Shown here: positions 18,671 through 26,760 of the stretch, piece after piece
Layout of the letters: each line of letters opens with the position of its first letter
How positions within the stretch are numbered: position 1 is the first letter of the stretch
NCBI RefSeq assembly: GCF_018449515.1
Contig: NZ_JAAVUQ010000014.1
Location: forward strand, 1 to 64,000
DNA length: 64,000 nt
Direction of reading: 5' to 3'
DNA from: Caballeronia sp. dw_19
Lineage (GTDB): Bacteria > Pseudomonadota > Gammaproteobacteria > Burkholderiales > Burkholderiaceae
The notes under the pieces: generated by a model
Seen by the model: only the letters and a program-made list of their open reading frames with translations
What the model was told of the DNA's origin: nothing
Databases searched by the model: none
Made by a program: the position numbers and the translations under genes

Positions 18671-19444
18671 ATGCTTGCCGTTCAACTCAACCCCGCCACA
18701 CATCCCATACCGGCCGCACCGGCCGCGTCGGGCCAGCAGTCCCGCAGCCAATCAGCCGCTTTTCCGCACTACCTGCCGAGCCGCATCGACCACGCGGCTC
18801 CGGTAGCGAAAGGCGCTACTCTGCTGGATCTCACGCGTTTGCAATCGATCCTATGCACGACGCGCAAGGTCAAGCGCGGGAGTGCACTGTACCGTACGCA
18901 TGATCCATTCGATAGTATCTATACGGTGCGCACCGGTTGCTTCAAGACTGTTATCACTCACCGCGACGGCAAGGAACAGGTAACCGGATTTCAGTTCATG
19001 GGGGAGGTGCTTGGCCTTGACGGCCTCTGCACCGAGCGCCACAACTGCGACGCAATTGCGCTCGAAGACAGCGAAGTATCGGTCATCCGTTTTGCGCTTC
19101 TGGCTTCGCTGTGTCACCAGGTCAGTTCAATCCAGCACCACTTTTACAGCGTGCTGAGCGGCGAAATTGTCCGGGAGTCCGCTCACATGATGATGCTTGG
19201 AACAATGTCCGCGGAACAGCGCGTAGCAGCGTTTCTTCTCGACCTGTCGGACCGGATGAAGGCGCGAGGGTACTCGCCGGTCGACTTTAACCTCCGCATG
19301 ACGCGGGAAGAAATGGGCAACTACATGGGAATCAAACTGGAAACGGTGAGCCGGATGTTCTCGAAGTTGAAAAAGCAAGGTCTCGTCGATACCCACGGCA
19401 AGCAGATTAGAATCGTCAACCGTCTCGGTCTGTCACGCGTATAG
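18671..19444 (+). CDS. Crp/Fnr regulator lacking Fe-S cysteines (FixK-like)
   Basis: A 257-residue protein. Residues 50-165 form the cyclic-nucleotide-binding fold (DSIYTVRTGCFKTVITHRDGKEQ, GFQFMGEVLGLDGL); residues 175-250 form the winged HTH. The recognition helix MTREEMGNYMGIKLETVSRMF keeps the E..SR triad that in FNR reads TTGAT half-sites, so TTGAT-N4-ATCAA targets are expected. The N-terminus has no CxxC; only Cys62 lies in the first 90 residues, so an oxygen-sensing 4Fe-4S cluster is unlikely. In rhizobia such FixK proteins are made under FixJ control. Here the gene follows a FixJ-like-boxed BON gene. Confidence 0.87.
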   Translation: MLAVQLNPATHPIPAAPAASGQQSRSQSAAFPHYLPSRIDHAAPVAKGATLLDLTRLQSILCTTRKVKRGSALYRTHDPFDSIYTVRTGCFKTVITHRDGKEQVTGFQFMGEVLGLDGLCTERHNCDAIALEDSEVSVIRFALLASLCHQVSSIQHHFYSVLSGEIVRESAHMMMLGTMSAEQRVAAFLLDLSDRMKARGYSPVDFNLRMTREEMGNYMGIKLETVSRMFSKLKKQGLVDTHGKQIRIVNRLGLSRV

Positions 19445-19522
19445 CACCTTACCGGATACGAGATTCCGCCGGCCGGGTTTGCGTGAGCCGGAAACTGCGA
19501 GCGGGCTTTTCCATCTGGAAGC

Positions 19523-22500
19523 TCAATGGGCCGCCTCCTCCGTTGCACAGTCCGTTGCCGCTGCGGTCAATGGAAACTCCCGCGTCGTGCCGCTTTGCAG
19601 CTCATACTTTTCTTCGCCAACGAGCAGAGCGATAGGGGCAGCAACGCTGGTATGGACATGCAGCGTCAGCGTCTCGTGGTCGAGCCTTAGATCGATCGAG
19701 TGCCCCCGGTAGCGAATGCGCAACTCCAGGTACTCAATATCAAGCGGCAATTGCGGTTTGAACCGCAAGAGGTCATCCTTGATCTCGATACCGGTCCAGA
19801 CGCGTTGCACGATATCGACCGTTCCAGCCATTGCCCCGAGGTGAACGCCCTCGGCGGTGGTGCCATCCTGGATGTCACCCACGTCGCTTTGCAGCGCCTG
19901 AGCGAAGAATTGCATGGATCGCGGCCGATCCGATCTCGCGAGCACCCACGCGTTGACGACCCGGCTCAACGTAGAGCCATCCGATGACCGGTCCGTATAG
20001 TAGTCGACGTTCCGCGGAATAGTGGTGCCCGGAAACGGGTAGCCAAGGCGCAGGAATAGTTCAGTGAGCTCTTCGGCGGAAAACAGGTAGAACAGCATCA
20101 GCGTATCAGGCTGTTTCGAAAGCTTGTAGCCATTGGCGCTGTCACCCTCGCCTTCAAGAATCAGGTCGAGCCGTTGAATATTCGAATAACGAACACGGTA
20201 GGCATCCCAGTCGAGTTCGCGTAATTTTTCATAGCCCTCAAACTGGCTGATGATCCCTTCATCATGAAATGGAATGAGCATTTTCCGGCTGATGTCGTCC
20301 CAGCGGTCTATTTCGCTGGCCGTCAAGTCAAGGTCGATCATCAGCTCGGCGCGCAGCATCTCGGGCAACAGGTCGAGCACGTCCCGGGCTCGGCGCAGCA
20401 CCCATACCGCCATGACGTTCGTGTAGGCATTGTTGTTGACGCCGGGCGCCGTGGACCCAGGATAACCATCGTGGAACTCGTCCGGTCCAAGCACGCCGTG
20501 GATCTCGAAACGCCCACGCGCCGGGTTGAACTTCGCGATGCTCGACCAGAACCTGGCAATGTCGAGGATCAATTCCGCACCGTATGCATACAGGAATTCG
20601 ACGTCGTGCGTCACCTGAAAGTATTGCCAGACGTTATACGCAATTGCACTGCCTACATGACGCTGCAAGTAAGAGTTGTCAGGCACCCAATGCTGTGAGC
20701 GCGGGTTGAGATTGAAAGCCTGGGTTTCCTCGCTGCCATCGCTTCCGCTCTGCCAGGGGAACATGGCGCCCGCATAGCCAGCCGCGGAGGCAGCCGCGCG
20801 AGCCTCCCCAAGGCGTCGGTAGCGATACATCAACAGCGACCGCGTGATTTCCGGCAAGCGATAGTTGAAGAACGGAAAAATGAATAACTCGTCCCAAAAG
20901 ATATGCCCCTGGTACCCCTCTCCGGTCCAACCCCTCGCCGGTACGCCTATATCAAGGCCGATGGAATTCGGCGACACGGCCTGCAAAAGATGAAACATGT
21001 TCAAGCGCAACAACATGGACACGTTCAACTTGAAGCTTGGGTCCGCCGGCTCAATGCGCACGTCGAAACGCCGCCACAGGTGCTTCCACGTGAACGCGTG
21101 ACCGGCCGCGAGTTCATCGAAAGATCCTGCTCTCGCAATCGCCTTGCGCGCTTCAAATCCGCACTCCGAAATAGCCGGGTCGCGCGACGAATAGAGCGCG
21201 GCAATTTTATTGACGACAAGCGACTCGCCCAGGGCCAGATCCATGCAAAATTCCTGGCCAATGTACCCCGGCTCTTCGATCACTCGCCGTGGCAGGTCCA
21301 ACACCTTGCCGTGGTGCACCGCCCGAGTACGCGACGCTTGAGTCACATTCACATGCGACTGACTCGTGCGTATGGTCATGGCGATGCCATCCATCCCGAC
21401 GACTTCCGCCGTTAGCGGTTCGATATGCTTGTTGCTGAAATTGCGGTATAGCTTGGCACCGCTGTTGACAACGCGTGCGTCGATGGCCGAGCGCACGGTG
21501 ACCGGCGCCGACCAATCGTGGGCGGTCAGCGTGAGCTCCAGCGCTCCCAGATGCATATTCCGCATTGAGATAAAGCGACGCTCGTCAAGCGTGCTCCTGC
21601 GCCCTTTGGCGTCCTCGAATGATATCGATCGCAAGAGCATGCCGCGACGAAGATCAAGCTCCTGACGGTAGGACAAGAGTGTCACAGCTCGTATGTCGAA
21701 CCAGTCTTCTGCACCAATGCGAAACTTGAGTTCCAGCCAGTTGGGGAGATTAACGAGGTCTTCGTTTTCAACCACTCTTCCGGCAATGTCGGTGTGCAAA
21801 CGGTTATACCCGCACGCGAGGTAGGTCCCGGGATAATGCACGTCGTCGGCCATGCTCCATGGCGCGGCCGCACGAGTCGCGAAGTAACCGTTGCCCAAGG
21901 TACACAAGGTTTCCCTGACGCCTTCATGAGCGGGCTCGAAACCCGTGAATACCAATGACCATTCGGGAGGAGGCGCAGCCGTTGCCTGAACCTGGGACGA
22001 GTCAGTGACAACGACGTCAGCACCCGCGTCGCGCAGCTCCTGCGTGCGCCCACCTCGATCAACGCCGATGACGCACCCGAACCGGGCAGCATGACCAGCA
22101 TTTATTCCTTCGATCCACTGACTGACTACGGCCACTCTTGAAATGTCTGCGCCGAGGCGTCGCACTGCATCTCGCCAGGGATCTGGTTCCGGCGTGGAAT
22201 TCGGGGCGCCGCCATCAGCTTCCAGGCAGTCCACCTGCACGTCGAAAAGCTCAGTAATACCCGCCGCTTCCAGCACTGCCGAGCAATTGCCGGCAAAGGA
22301 TACGACGGCTGTCCTGATACTCAGCGCGCGCAGTTTGCGCACCAACTCGATAGAGGCGTCGTAAAGCTCGACGCCGTCTGCTTTCAAATTCTGACGGAAG
22401 TAATGGCTTTCCAGCGGACCCAATGAGCGCATGCTTTGGACCTCGGGTCCGTCATCCGATGAGCCGATCGGCAAATGGATCTCGTGCGCCTCAAGGAACC

Positions 22501-22735
22501 CCGCAATGCCGTCTTCTTGTGACTTGCCCTCCACATAGCGCGCGTAGTCCGAATCAATGTCAAAGGGAATGGACGGCACACCCGCATGGACCTCCTGCTG
22601 CGCAAGCACGTCCTCCAGCACCTGCTTCCACGCACAAGCATGCAAGTGTGCTGTCTTTGCCAGTACACCATCCAGATCGAACAGGACGGCGTCGTAATCC
22701 CGCGGCGACAGCGTGACGACCGGATAGGAAATCAT
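19523..22735 (-). CDS. HAD-glycoside hydrolase family 65 fusion
   Basis: A 1070-residue fusion from the ATG at 22735; an upstream TTG at 22753 is less likely. Residues 10-245 are a HAD domain and about 260-1050 a GH65 disaccharide phosphorylase. GH65 features are EGYQGHIFWDELF, the general acid in VLGPDEFHDGYPG (Glu753) and the phosphate loop GTTAEGVHLGAMAGT. GH65 phosphorylases split trehalose, kojibiose or maltose with phosphate to glucose and beta-glucose 1-phosphate. The HAD domain keeps FDLDG (Asp20, Asp22), but the motif III lysine is missing and the usual motif IV VVEDA is VVSQW, so its catalysis is doubtful. No cotranscribed partner. Confidence 0.87.
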   Translation of the reverse strand: MISYPVVTLSPRDYDAVLFDLDGVLAKTAHLHACAWKQVLEDVLAQQEVHAGVPSIPFDIDSDYARYVEGKSQEDGIAGFLEAHEIHLPIGSSDDGPEVQSMRSLGPLESHYFRQNLKADGVELYDASIELVRKLRALSIRTAVVSFAGNCSAVLEAAGITELFDVQVDCLEADGGAPNSTPEPDPWRDAVRRLGADISRVAVVSQWIEGINAGHAARFGCVIGVDRGGRTQELRDAGADVVVTDSSQVQATAAPPPEWSLVFTGFEPAHEGVRETLCTLGNGYFATRAAAPWSMADDVHYPGTYLACGYNRLHTDIAGRVVENEDLVNLPNWLELKFRIGAEDWFDIRAVTLLSYRQELDLRRGMLLRSISFEDAKGRRSTLDERRFISMRNMHLGALELTLTAHDWSAPVTVRSAIDARVVNSGAKLYRNFSNKHIEPLTAEVVGMDGIAMTIRTSQSHVNVTQASRTRAVHHGKVLDLPRRVIEEPGYIGQEFCMDLALGESLVVNKIAALYSSRDPAISECGFEARKAIARAGSFDELAAGHAFTWKHLWRRFDVRIEPADPSFKLNVSMLLRLNMFHLLQAVSPNSIGLDIGVPARGWTGEGYQGHIFWDELFIFPFFNYRLPEITRSLLMYRYRRLGEARAAASAAGYAGAMFPWQSGSDGSEETQAFNLNPRSQHWVPDNSYLQRHVGSAIAYNVWQYFQVTHDVEFLYAYGAELILDIARFWSSIAKFNPARGRFEIHGVLGPDEFHDGYPGSTAPGVNNNAYTNVMAVWVLRRARDVLDLLPEMLRAELMIDLDLTASEIDRWDDISRKMLIPFHDEGIISQFEGYEKLRELDWDAYRVRYSNIQRLDLILEGEGDSANGYKLSKQPDTLMLFYLFSAEELTELFLRLGYPFPGTTIPRNVDYYTDRSSDGSTLSRVVNAWVLARSDRPRSMQFFAQALQSDVGDIQDGTTAEGVHLGAMAGTVDIVQRVWTGIEIKDDLLRFKPQLPLDIEYLELRIRYRGHSIDLRLDHETLTLHVHTSVAAPIALLVGEEKYELQSGTTREFPLTAAATDCATEEAAH

Positions 22736-22882
22736 ACGGATCCGATGACGCAAATCGCCGACGGTCCCAGCGATTTCACCGAACCTGCTCCCTGAAACGA
22801 ATGATCGCTCAACATTTTCACGAGATCGAGTCTCATCCGTCGTTCGCAGGAAGTCATGTCAGGCGTCGCGTCAAGGGTCACC

Positions 22883-23686
22883 TCACCGCGAAGCACTGTT
22901 GCCCTTGGTCCAGTATCCGTCTTTGCTATGAAACGTGTGCAGCGCTGTTTCGTAGGTACGGCTCAGCGGCACCAGATCGTCGTAGTCCGGGCACTTCTTG
23001 ATCGCTTCACGTGTGAGGTCGGTGACAATGCTGGATCCGAACCAATCGACAGAGTCAACCCACTCAGTCGCCAAAAGCACGGTCTTTCCTCCGGGCCACC
23101 AGTTTCGAGTGTCCACTGTCAGATAGCGAATGATCCATGACTCGTCATCGAAGATAAAACCTGACACGTGACCTATGCTCCCGTCACGCGCCTCGATGTG
23201 GTAACCCGTCACAGCCTCGGTACTTCGCAGATGCACATCCTTCGATAGCGCGTCGGCCTCAAGTTCATCCGGCTCGAATGGCTCCGGTTGGATACCCGGG
23301 CCAATCTGCATTGGACCGAGCACCGGGAAACCACCCATGCCCCACGAGTCGCGCCCGCCCCAGTACTCCGGATAGCCGTAGTAGCGGAGATAGTCCTGCT
23401 CATGCCGGCGAGACACGGGTTGATGCGTATTGATGCCCGGACTGTTCTTCACCTGCTCGCGCGTCAGATCCACCGACACGCTGCCCGCGCCCGGGTCGGT
23501 ATGTTTGACGGAATAGGGTGAAATCAATACGCGATGACCCTTGAGCCAGGTTCCCGTATCGACAACGAGATATCGGACACCCCATGCCTCGTCATCAAAA
23601 TAGACTTCATCGACACTACCCAACACGCCATCGCTTGCAGCGACCTCGCTACCTTTAAGACTTTCTATGCTTCTCAACATGTTCAA
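22883..23686 (-). CDS. Protein with two PRC-barrel domains
   Basis: A 267-residue protein with two PRC-barrel modules, at about residues 5-78 (SLKGSEVAASDGVLGSVDEVYFDD...RYLVVDTGTWL) and 155-235 (GYHIEARDGSIGHVSGFIFDDESWIIRYLTVDTRNW). A Tyr/Gly/Pro-rich linker joins them (YLRYYGYPEYWGG). Cytoplasmic, no signal. GGGGAG precedes the start. Such proteins are common in stress clusters but their biochemistry is unclear. It lies between the GH65 and thioredoxin genes, all leftward. Confidence 0.85.
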   Translation of the reverse strand: MNMLRSIESLKGSEVAASDGVLGSVDEVYFDDEAWGVRYLVVDTGTWLKGHRVLISPYSVKHTDPGAGSVSVDLTREQVKNSPGINTHQPVSRRHEQDYLRYYGYPEYWGGRDSWGMGGFPVLGPMQIGPGIQPEPFEPDELEADALSKDVHLRSTEAVTGYHIEARDGSIGHVSGFIFDDESWIIRYLTVDTRNWWPGGKTVLLATEWVDSVDWFGSSIVTDLTREAIKKCPDYDDLVPLSRTYETALHTFHSKDGYWTKGNSASR

Positions 23687-23843
23687 TACTCCCCATATTT
23701 AGAGCTGGCAACAAGCCTGGTCCAGGTTGCCGAAACGATCAGACTAAGCTTCGCGCGTCCCCGACACTTCGTGGATCGTCTACCGCCGAGCCTCGATGAT
23801 CTTCAGGCAACAGTAATCTTCCAGGGCCGGCAGGACACTTTTT

Positions 23844-24278
23844 CTAGGTCGTCTTCCGGAGATGCGGCTGCAGCCAAAGATCGAGCTGTCCCGCGGTCAT
23901 CGCGCCGCAGTGGCGTTCTATCTCTCTTCCATTCCTGAGGAGCACAAGCGTGGGGACGCATTCAATTCCGTAGCGTTGAGCGAGCGATGTTTCCTGGTCC
24001 GTTTCCACTCTCGCGAACAATGCCCGCCCGGCGAGCTTACGCGCGCCGGCGAAAAAATGGGGCGACATCGTCTTCGATACGCTGCACCATCGCGCCCAGA
24101 AATGAATGACGACAGGCAGGTCGGACGCATCAACATATTGATCGAACGTGGCCGCGGTGAGTGAAATCGGTCCACCGCCGGAGGATCGTTTGTGGACTGC
24201 GATTTGTGCAGGGGCACCCACGATCGATTGGGTTGAAAACCCTTTCGGAACGGGGCTATTTCCATAAAGCCTGTTCAT
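23844..24278 (-). CDS. Thioredoxin-fold protein with a single active-site Cys
   Basis: A 144-residue thioredoxin-fold protein with about 35 extra N-terminal residues. The active site reads FWARWCSVSK instead of WCGPC: Cys65 remains and the resolving cysteine is Ser68. The cis-proline loop CVPTLVLLRNG and the beta-alpha-beta core are intact. Dithiol disulfide reduction is therefore unlikely; glutathione-linked, monothiol or binding roles are possible. An FNR-type box at 24397-24410 with a correctly spaced -10 lies 119 bases upstream. Confidence 0.82.
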   Translation of the reverse strand: MNRLYGNSPVPKGFSTQSIVGAPAQIAVHKRSSGGGPISLTAATFDQYVDASDLPVVIHFWARWCSVSKTMSPHFFAGARKLAGRALFARVETDQETSLAQRYGIECVPTLVLLRNGREIERHCGAMTAGQLDLWLQPHLRKTT

Positions 24279-24369
24279 ATTCCACTCCGCAATTCATCAT
24301 TACGACGGCTCGCCCCTGGTCGCTCGCACTCGGGCAGCGTTCCCGGGTTGATGTCAGTTCGTGCTAACA

Positions 24370-24410
24370 ACAATATTCCGAACACGCACGTTTGGCTTGC
24401 GTCAGATCAA
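24370..24410 (-). promoter_or_regulatory. FNR/FixK-type promoter of thioredoxin gene
   Basis: On the minus strand TTGATCTGACGCAA (24410-24397) matches the left half of TTGAT-N4-ATCAA exactly and the right half at three of five bases. TATTGT at 24375-24370 is the -10, placing the box near -41, the class II geometry. Confidence 0.55.
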
Positions 24411-24537
24411 GGTCACTTGCGGTTAATTTATTCGACTAATGCGCTCTCGCAGGCTTAGGACCTTATTAGCCAAGGCGGTTTCAAGGGTCAAATTGAGCTG
24501 AGTAGTACCCGCCGTTTAATGTCTTGAGACACTCCGC

Positions 24538-25521
24538 TCAGGGGACGAGAACCGCGGCGCCTTCAAAGCGGCCTGCGCGTAGATCGGCTAGTGCCTGGTT
24601 AGCCTCTTGCAATCGATATCGAGTGGTCTTGGTGACAATGCCGATCTGTGGCGCCAGACGCAGGAAATCGATCCCGTCCTGGCGCGTCAGGTTGGCAACC
24701 GATAGCAACTGCCGCTCTTCCCATAGCAAGCTATAGGGGAACGCGGGAATGTCGCTCATATGAATGCCCGCGCACACCACGCGTCCGCCTTTGCGGACGG
24801 CTTTCAAGGCGCACGGCACCAGGCCGCCTATGGGTGCAAAGATGATGGCAGCGTCGAGCGCTTGTGGCGGCGTTTCGTCCGATCCACCCGCCCAGATTGC
24901 GCCAAGGCTACGGGCGAAGTCTTGTGTCGCCAGGTCTCCGGGACGCGTGAAAGCAAAAATCGAGCGGCCCTGCCATTTAGCGACCTGGGCCAGAATGTGC
25001 GCAGCCGCCCCGAAGCCGTAAAGGCCCAGGTTCTTGCCGTCGCCCGCGATGGTCAACGAGCGCCAGCCAATGAGTCCCGCACAGAGCAAAGGGGCAATCG
25101 ACTCGTCGGTGCCGGACTCGCCGAGTGGAAACGCAAAGCGCGAGTCTGCAATCGTCGCGGTGGCAAAACCGCCGTCGCGCGTGTACCCGGTGAATAACGG
25201 CTGATCGCACAGGTTCTCCCGGTGCGCGGCGCAGAACGAGCAAACGCCACAGGTGTGACCCAACCACGGAATACCAACCCTCTCACCCAGTTGCAGACCT
25301 TCGACGTCTACCCCGAGAGCATCGATGCGGCCAACAATCTCGTGGCCGGGAATGATGGGAACCTGTGGATGCGCCAGCTCACCGTCGACAACATGAAGGT
25401 CCGTGCGGCAAACACCGCACGCGCCGACCTTCACGCGAATCTGGTTCGGACCAGGTTCGCGGTCGGCGAGCTCGGTCCATTCAAGCGCACCACCAATCTT
25501 GTTCAGCACCATTGCATGCAT
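24538..25521 (-). CDS. Zinc-dependent alcohol dehydrogenase
   Basis: A 327-residue medium-chain dehydrogenase. The start at 25521 (MHAMVLNKIGG) has GGAGAG close upstream. Catalytic zinc ligands are in GACGVCRTDLH, PGHEIVGR and later PLLCAGLIGW; the structural zinc uses the CGVCSFCAAHRENLC cluster. The cofactor motif is GLYGFGAAAH, GxGxxA-like. It resembles the adh_fam_2-type alcohol dehydrogenases that interconvert alcohols and aldehydes. It is followed by the thioredoxin gene 260 bases on and probably has its own promoter. Confidence 0.88.
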   Translation of the reverse strand: MHAMVLNKIGGALEWTELADREPGPNQIRVKVGACGVCRTDLHVVDGELAHPQVPIIPGHEIVGRIDALGVDVEGLQLGERVGIPWLGHTCGVCSFCAAHRENLCDQPLFTGYTRDGGFATATIADSRFAFPLGESGTDESIAPLLCAGLIGWRSLTIAGDGKNLGLYGFGAAAHILAQVAKWQGRSIFAFTRPGDLATQDFARSLGAIWAGGSDETPPQALDAAIIFAPIGGLVPCALKAVRKGGRVVCAGIHMSDIPAFPYSLLWEERQLLSVANLTRQDGIDFLRLAPQIGIVTKTTRYRLQEANQALADLRAGRFEGAAVLVP

Positions 25522-25865
25522 CGATCTCTCCGTTTGCATGACCTTGAGCAACGTGGCCTAGTTGCATGTTTGACGGCTATTTAAAGCCTGAGGCTGGCAA
25601 TGCGCAGCACTTAACGACTCGTGAAATCCAGCACCAGCGGCTTCAATTGTTCTCAGGGAGATTTGATAATCATCTACGTTATTCTAATGATTAAATCCAG
25701 GCACCCTGATTTCCGGCTCAGGTCAGCCACACCGCGTATTCTGCGCAGGCGCCCCCCCGGAGCGTCGCTCGACGCCATTGAAAATGCGCGGATAGCGCTA
25801 AGCGCACCGCTTTTAAGCCGTCAGGTCTCTTCGATCTTCTCGATGTGACCGGTAAAATTCCTGCC
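25522..25865. other. Gene-free interval upstream of alcohol dehydrogenase
   Basis: AT-rich around 25640-25700. TTGATAATCATCTA at 25663-25676 is one base off an FNR-type palindrome, but no -10 hexamer sits at class II distance on either strand. No gene could be supported. Confidence 0.4.
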
Positions 25866-26147
25866 TCAACCATGAGCAAAAGAGTCTCCCAGTATCTCGT
25901 CGCGCTCGGCGGAATCCGATAACAAAAAATCGCGTCGTGCTTCATCAATTACCCGACGAACGTAGCCGGTGCGCGGGTCTTGACCTTCGTGCTTCATATC
26001 CCAGTTCCGCTCCTCAGCATCGGGCAAATGGGCTATCGGCAACGGAACGGACGTCTCCGAATGCTCTCCGGGCACGGGCGCTCTTTGATTCAAGCGTCCA
26101 AGCACCTCCTGACGAATTTGTTCCGCGGTAAAAGTTTGCTTTTCCAT
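25866..26147 (-). CDS. Hypothetical protein, 93 residues, FixJ-box controlled
   Basis: Starts MEKQTFTAEQIRQEVLGRLN with a strong AGGAGG site six bases upstream. It is hydrophilic, acidic in the middle (LPDAEERNWDMKHEG), with a central RTGYVRRVIDEARRDF helix. No family was recognised. A FixJ-like promoter element at 26249-26295 points at it, 133 bases upstream, so it probably belongs to the same stress regulon as its neighbours. Confidence 0.7.
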   Translation of the reverse strand: MEKQTFTAEQIRQEVLGRLNQRAPVPGEHSETSVPLPIAHLPDAEERNWDMKHEGQDPRTGYVRRVIDEARRDFLLSDSAERDEILGDSFAHG

Positions 26148-26248
26148 GACAGCCTCCTGAGATCCACACGCCGCGCTATGTTGTGCCTCAGCCGCTCGGC
26201 GTAAATCTGAGAAATCACGCCCCCGCGAACTTCTACGCGCTCATGCTC

Positions 26249-26295
26249 ACAATAGCGCCGAGCACACGGCAAGGGCAGACTCGGAAACTACTCAG
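26249..26295 (-). promoter_or_regulatory. FixJ-like box plus -10 for the 93-residue gene
   Basis: Minus strand CTGAGTAGTTTCCGA (26295-26281), then TATTGT (26254-26249) after 26 bases. The start codon at 26147 is 133 bases from the box. It is arranged divergently to the copy at 26430. Confidence 0.72.
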
Positions 26296-26429
26296 GCAGA
26301 TGTTCCAAGTCGCTCGTGGATAAACGGTTTTCGAGTGCAGATTTGACTGCTGAATAATTCTTTGGAGGAAGGGGTGAATAAAACGCCTTGCGTGGGTGGG
26401 TGGTTTTCACACGATTTGGTCTTCACTAA

Positions 26430-26475
26430 CTGAGTAGTTTCCGATCCTGCCAGGCAATGTTTTACGGAGTACATT
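26430..26475 (+). promoter_or_regulatory. FixJ-like box plus -10 for a 41-residue protein
   Basis: CTGAGTAGTTTCCGA at 26430-26444, then TACATT at 26470-26475 after 25 bases. The next start codon is at 26593, 148 bases past the box. Confidence 0.7.
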
Positions 26476-26592
26476 GACCAAATGAGACTGATCCGATCAT
26501 CACGGATAATTTTCGACCCTTTCGTCGACGGACGTGCTGCCTCATAGCGTACGAACGCGTCACCCTATAGTCATAACACTAGGAGTATTGCC

Positions 26593-26718
26593 ATGGCACT
26601 ACCAATCTGGGGCGTTTTGGGTGGCATGACAGCGCTATTCTTTGCAGCACTTTTTTTGCGTGGGCAGAAAATGCTGGAACCTCGGAGAGTGGCGCTTAAG
26701 CGCAGCGGCCCGAAATAA
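26593..26718 (+). CDS. Small membrane protein, 41 residues
   Basis: The ATG at 26593 follows AGGAGTATTGCC. The protein starts MALPIWGVLGGMTALFF, forms one membrane helix at residues 3-22 and ends in a basic cytoplasmic tail (RGQKMLEPRRVALKRSGPK). The strong ribosome site and dedicated FixJ-like promoter argue that it is translated. It could be a small regulator of a membrane complex; no homologue is recognised. Confidence 0.65.
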   Translation: MALPIWGVLGGMTALFFAALFLRGQKMLEPRRVALKRSGPK

Positions 26719-26760
26719 GACCGGCAGACGGGTTTTCGCTCGCGCCAGAGGCGAGTCCTT

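Noticed and set aside
24498..24512. CTGAGTAGTACCCGC, a 12/15 match to the FixJ-like box
   Set aside because: It lies at the 3' end of the alcohol dehydrogenase region, faces no nearby start codon, and the expected -10 position reads CAGGGG.
25663..25676. TTGATAATCATCTA as an FNR box for alcohol dehydrogenase
   Set aside because: One base off the palindrome, but no -10 hexamer at class II distance on either strand; kept only as a note in the interval entry.
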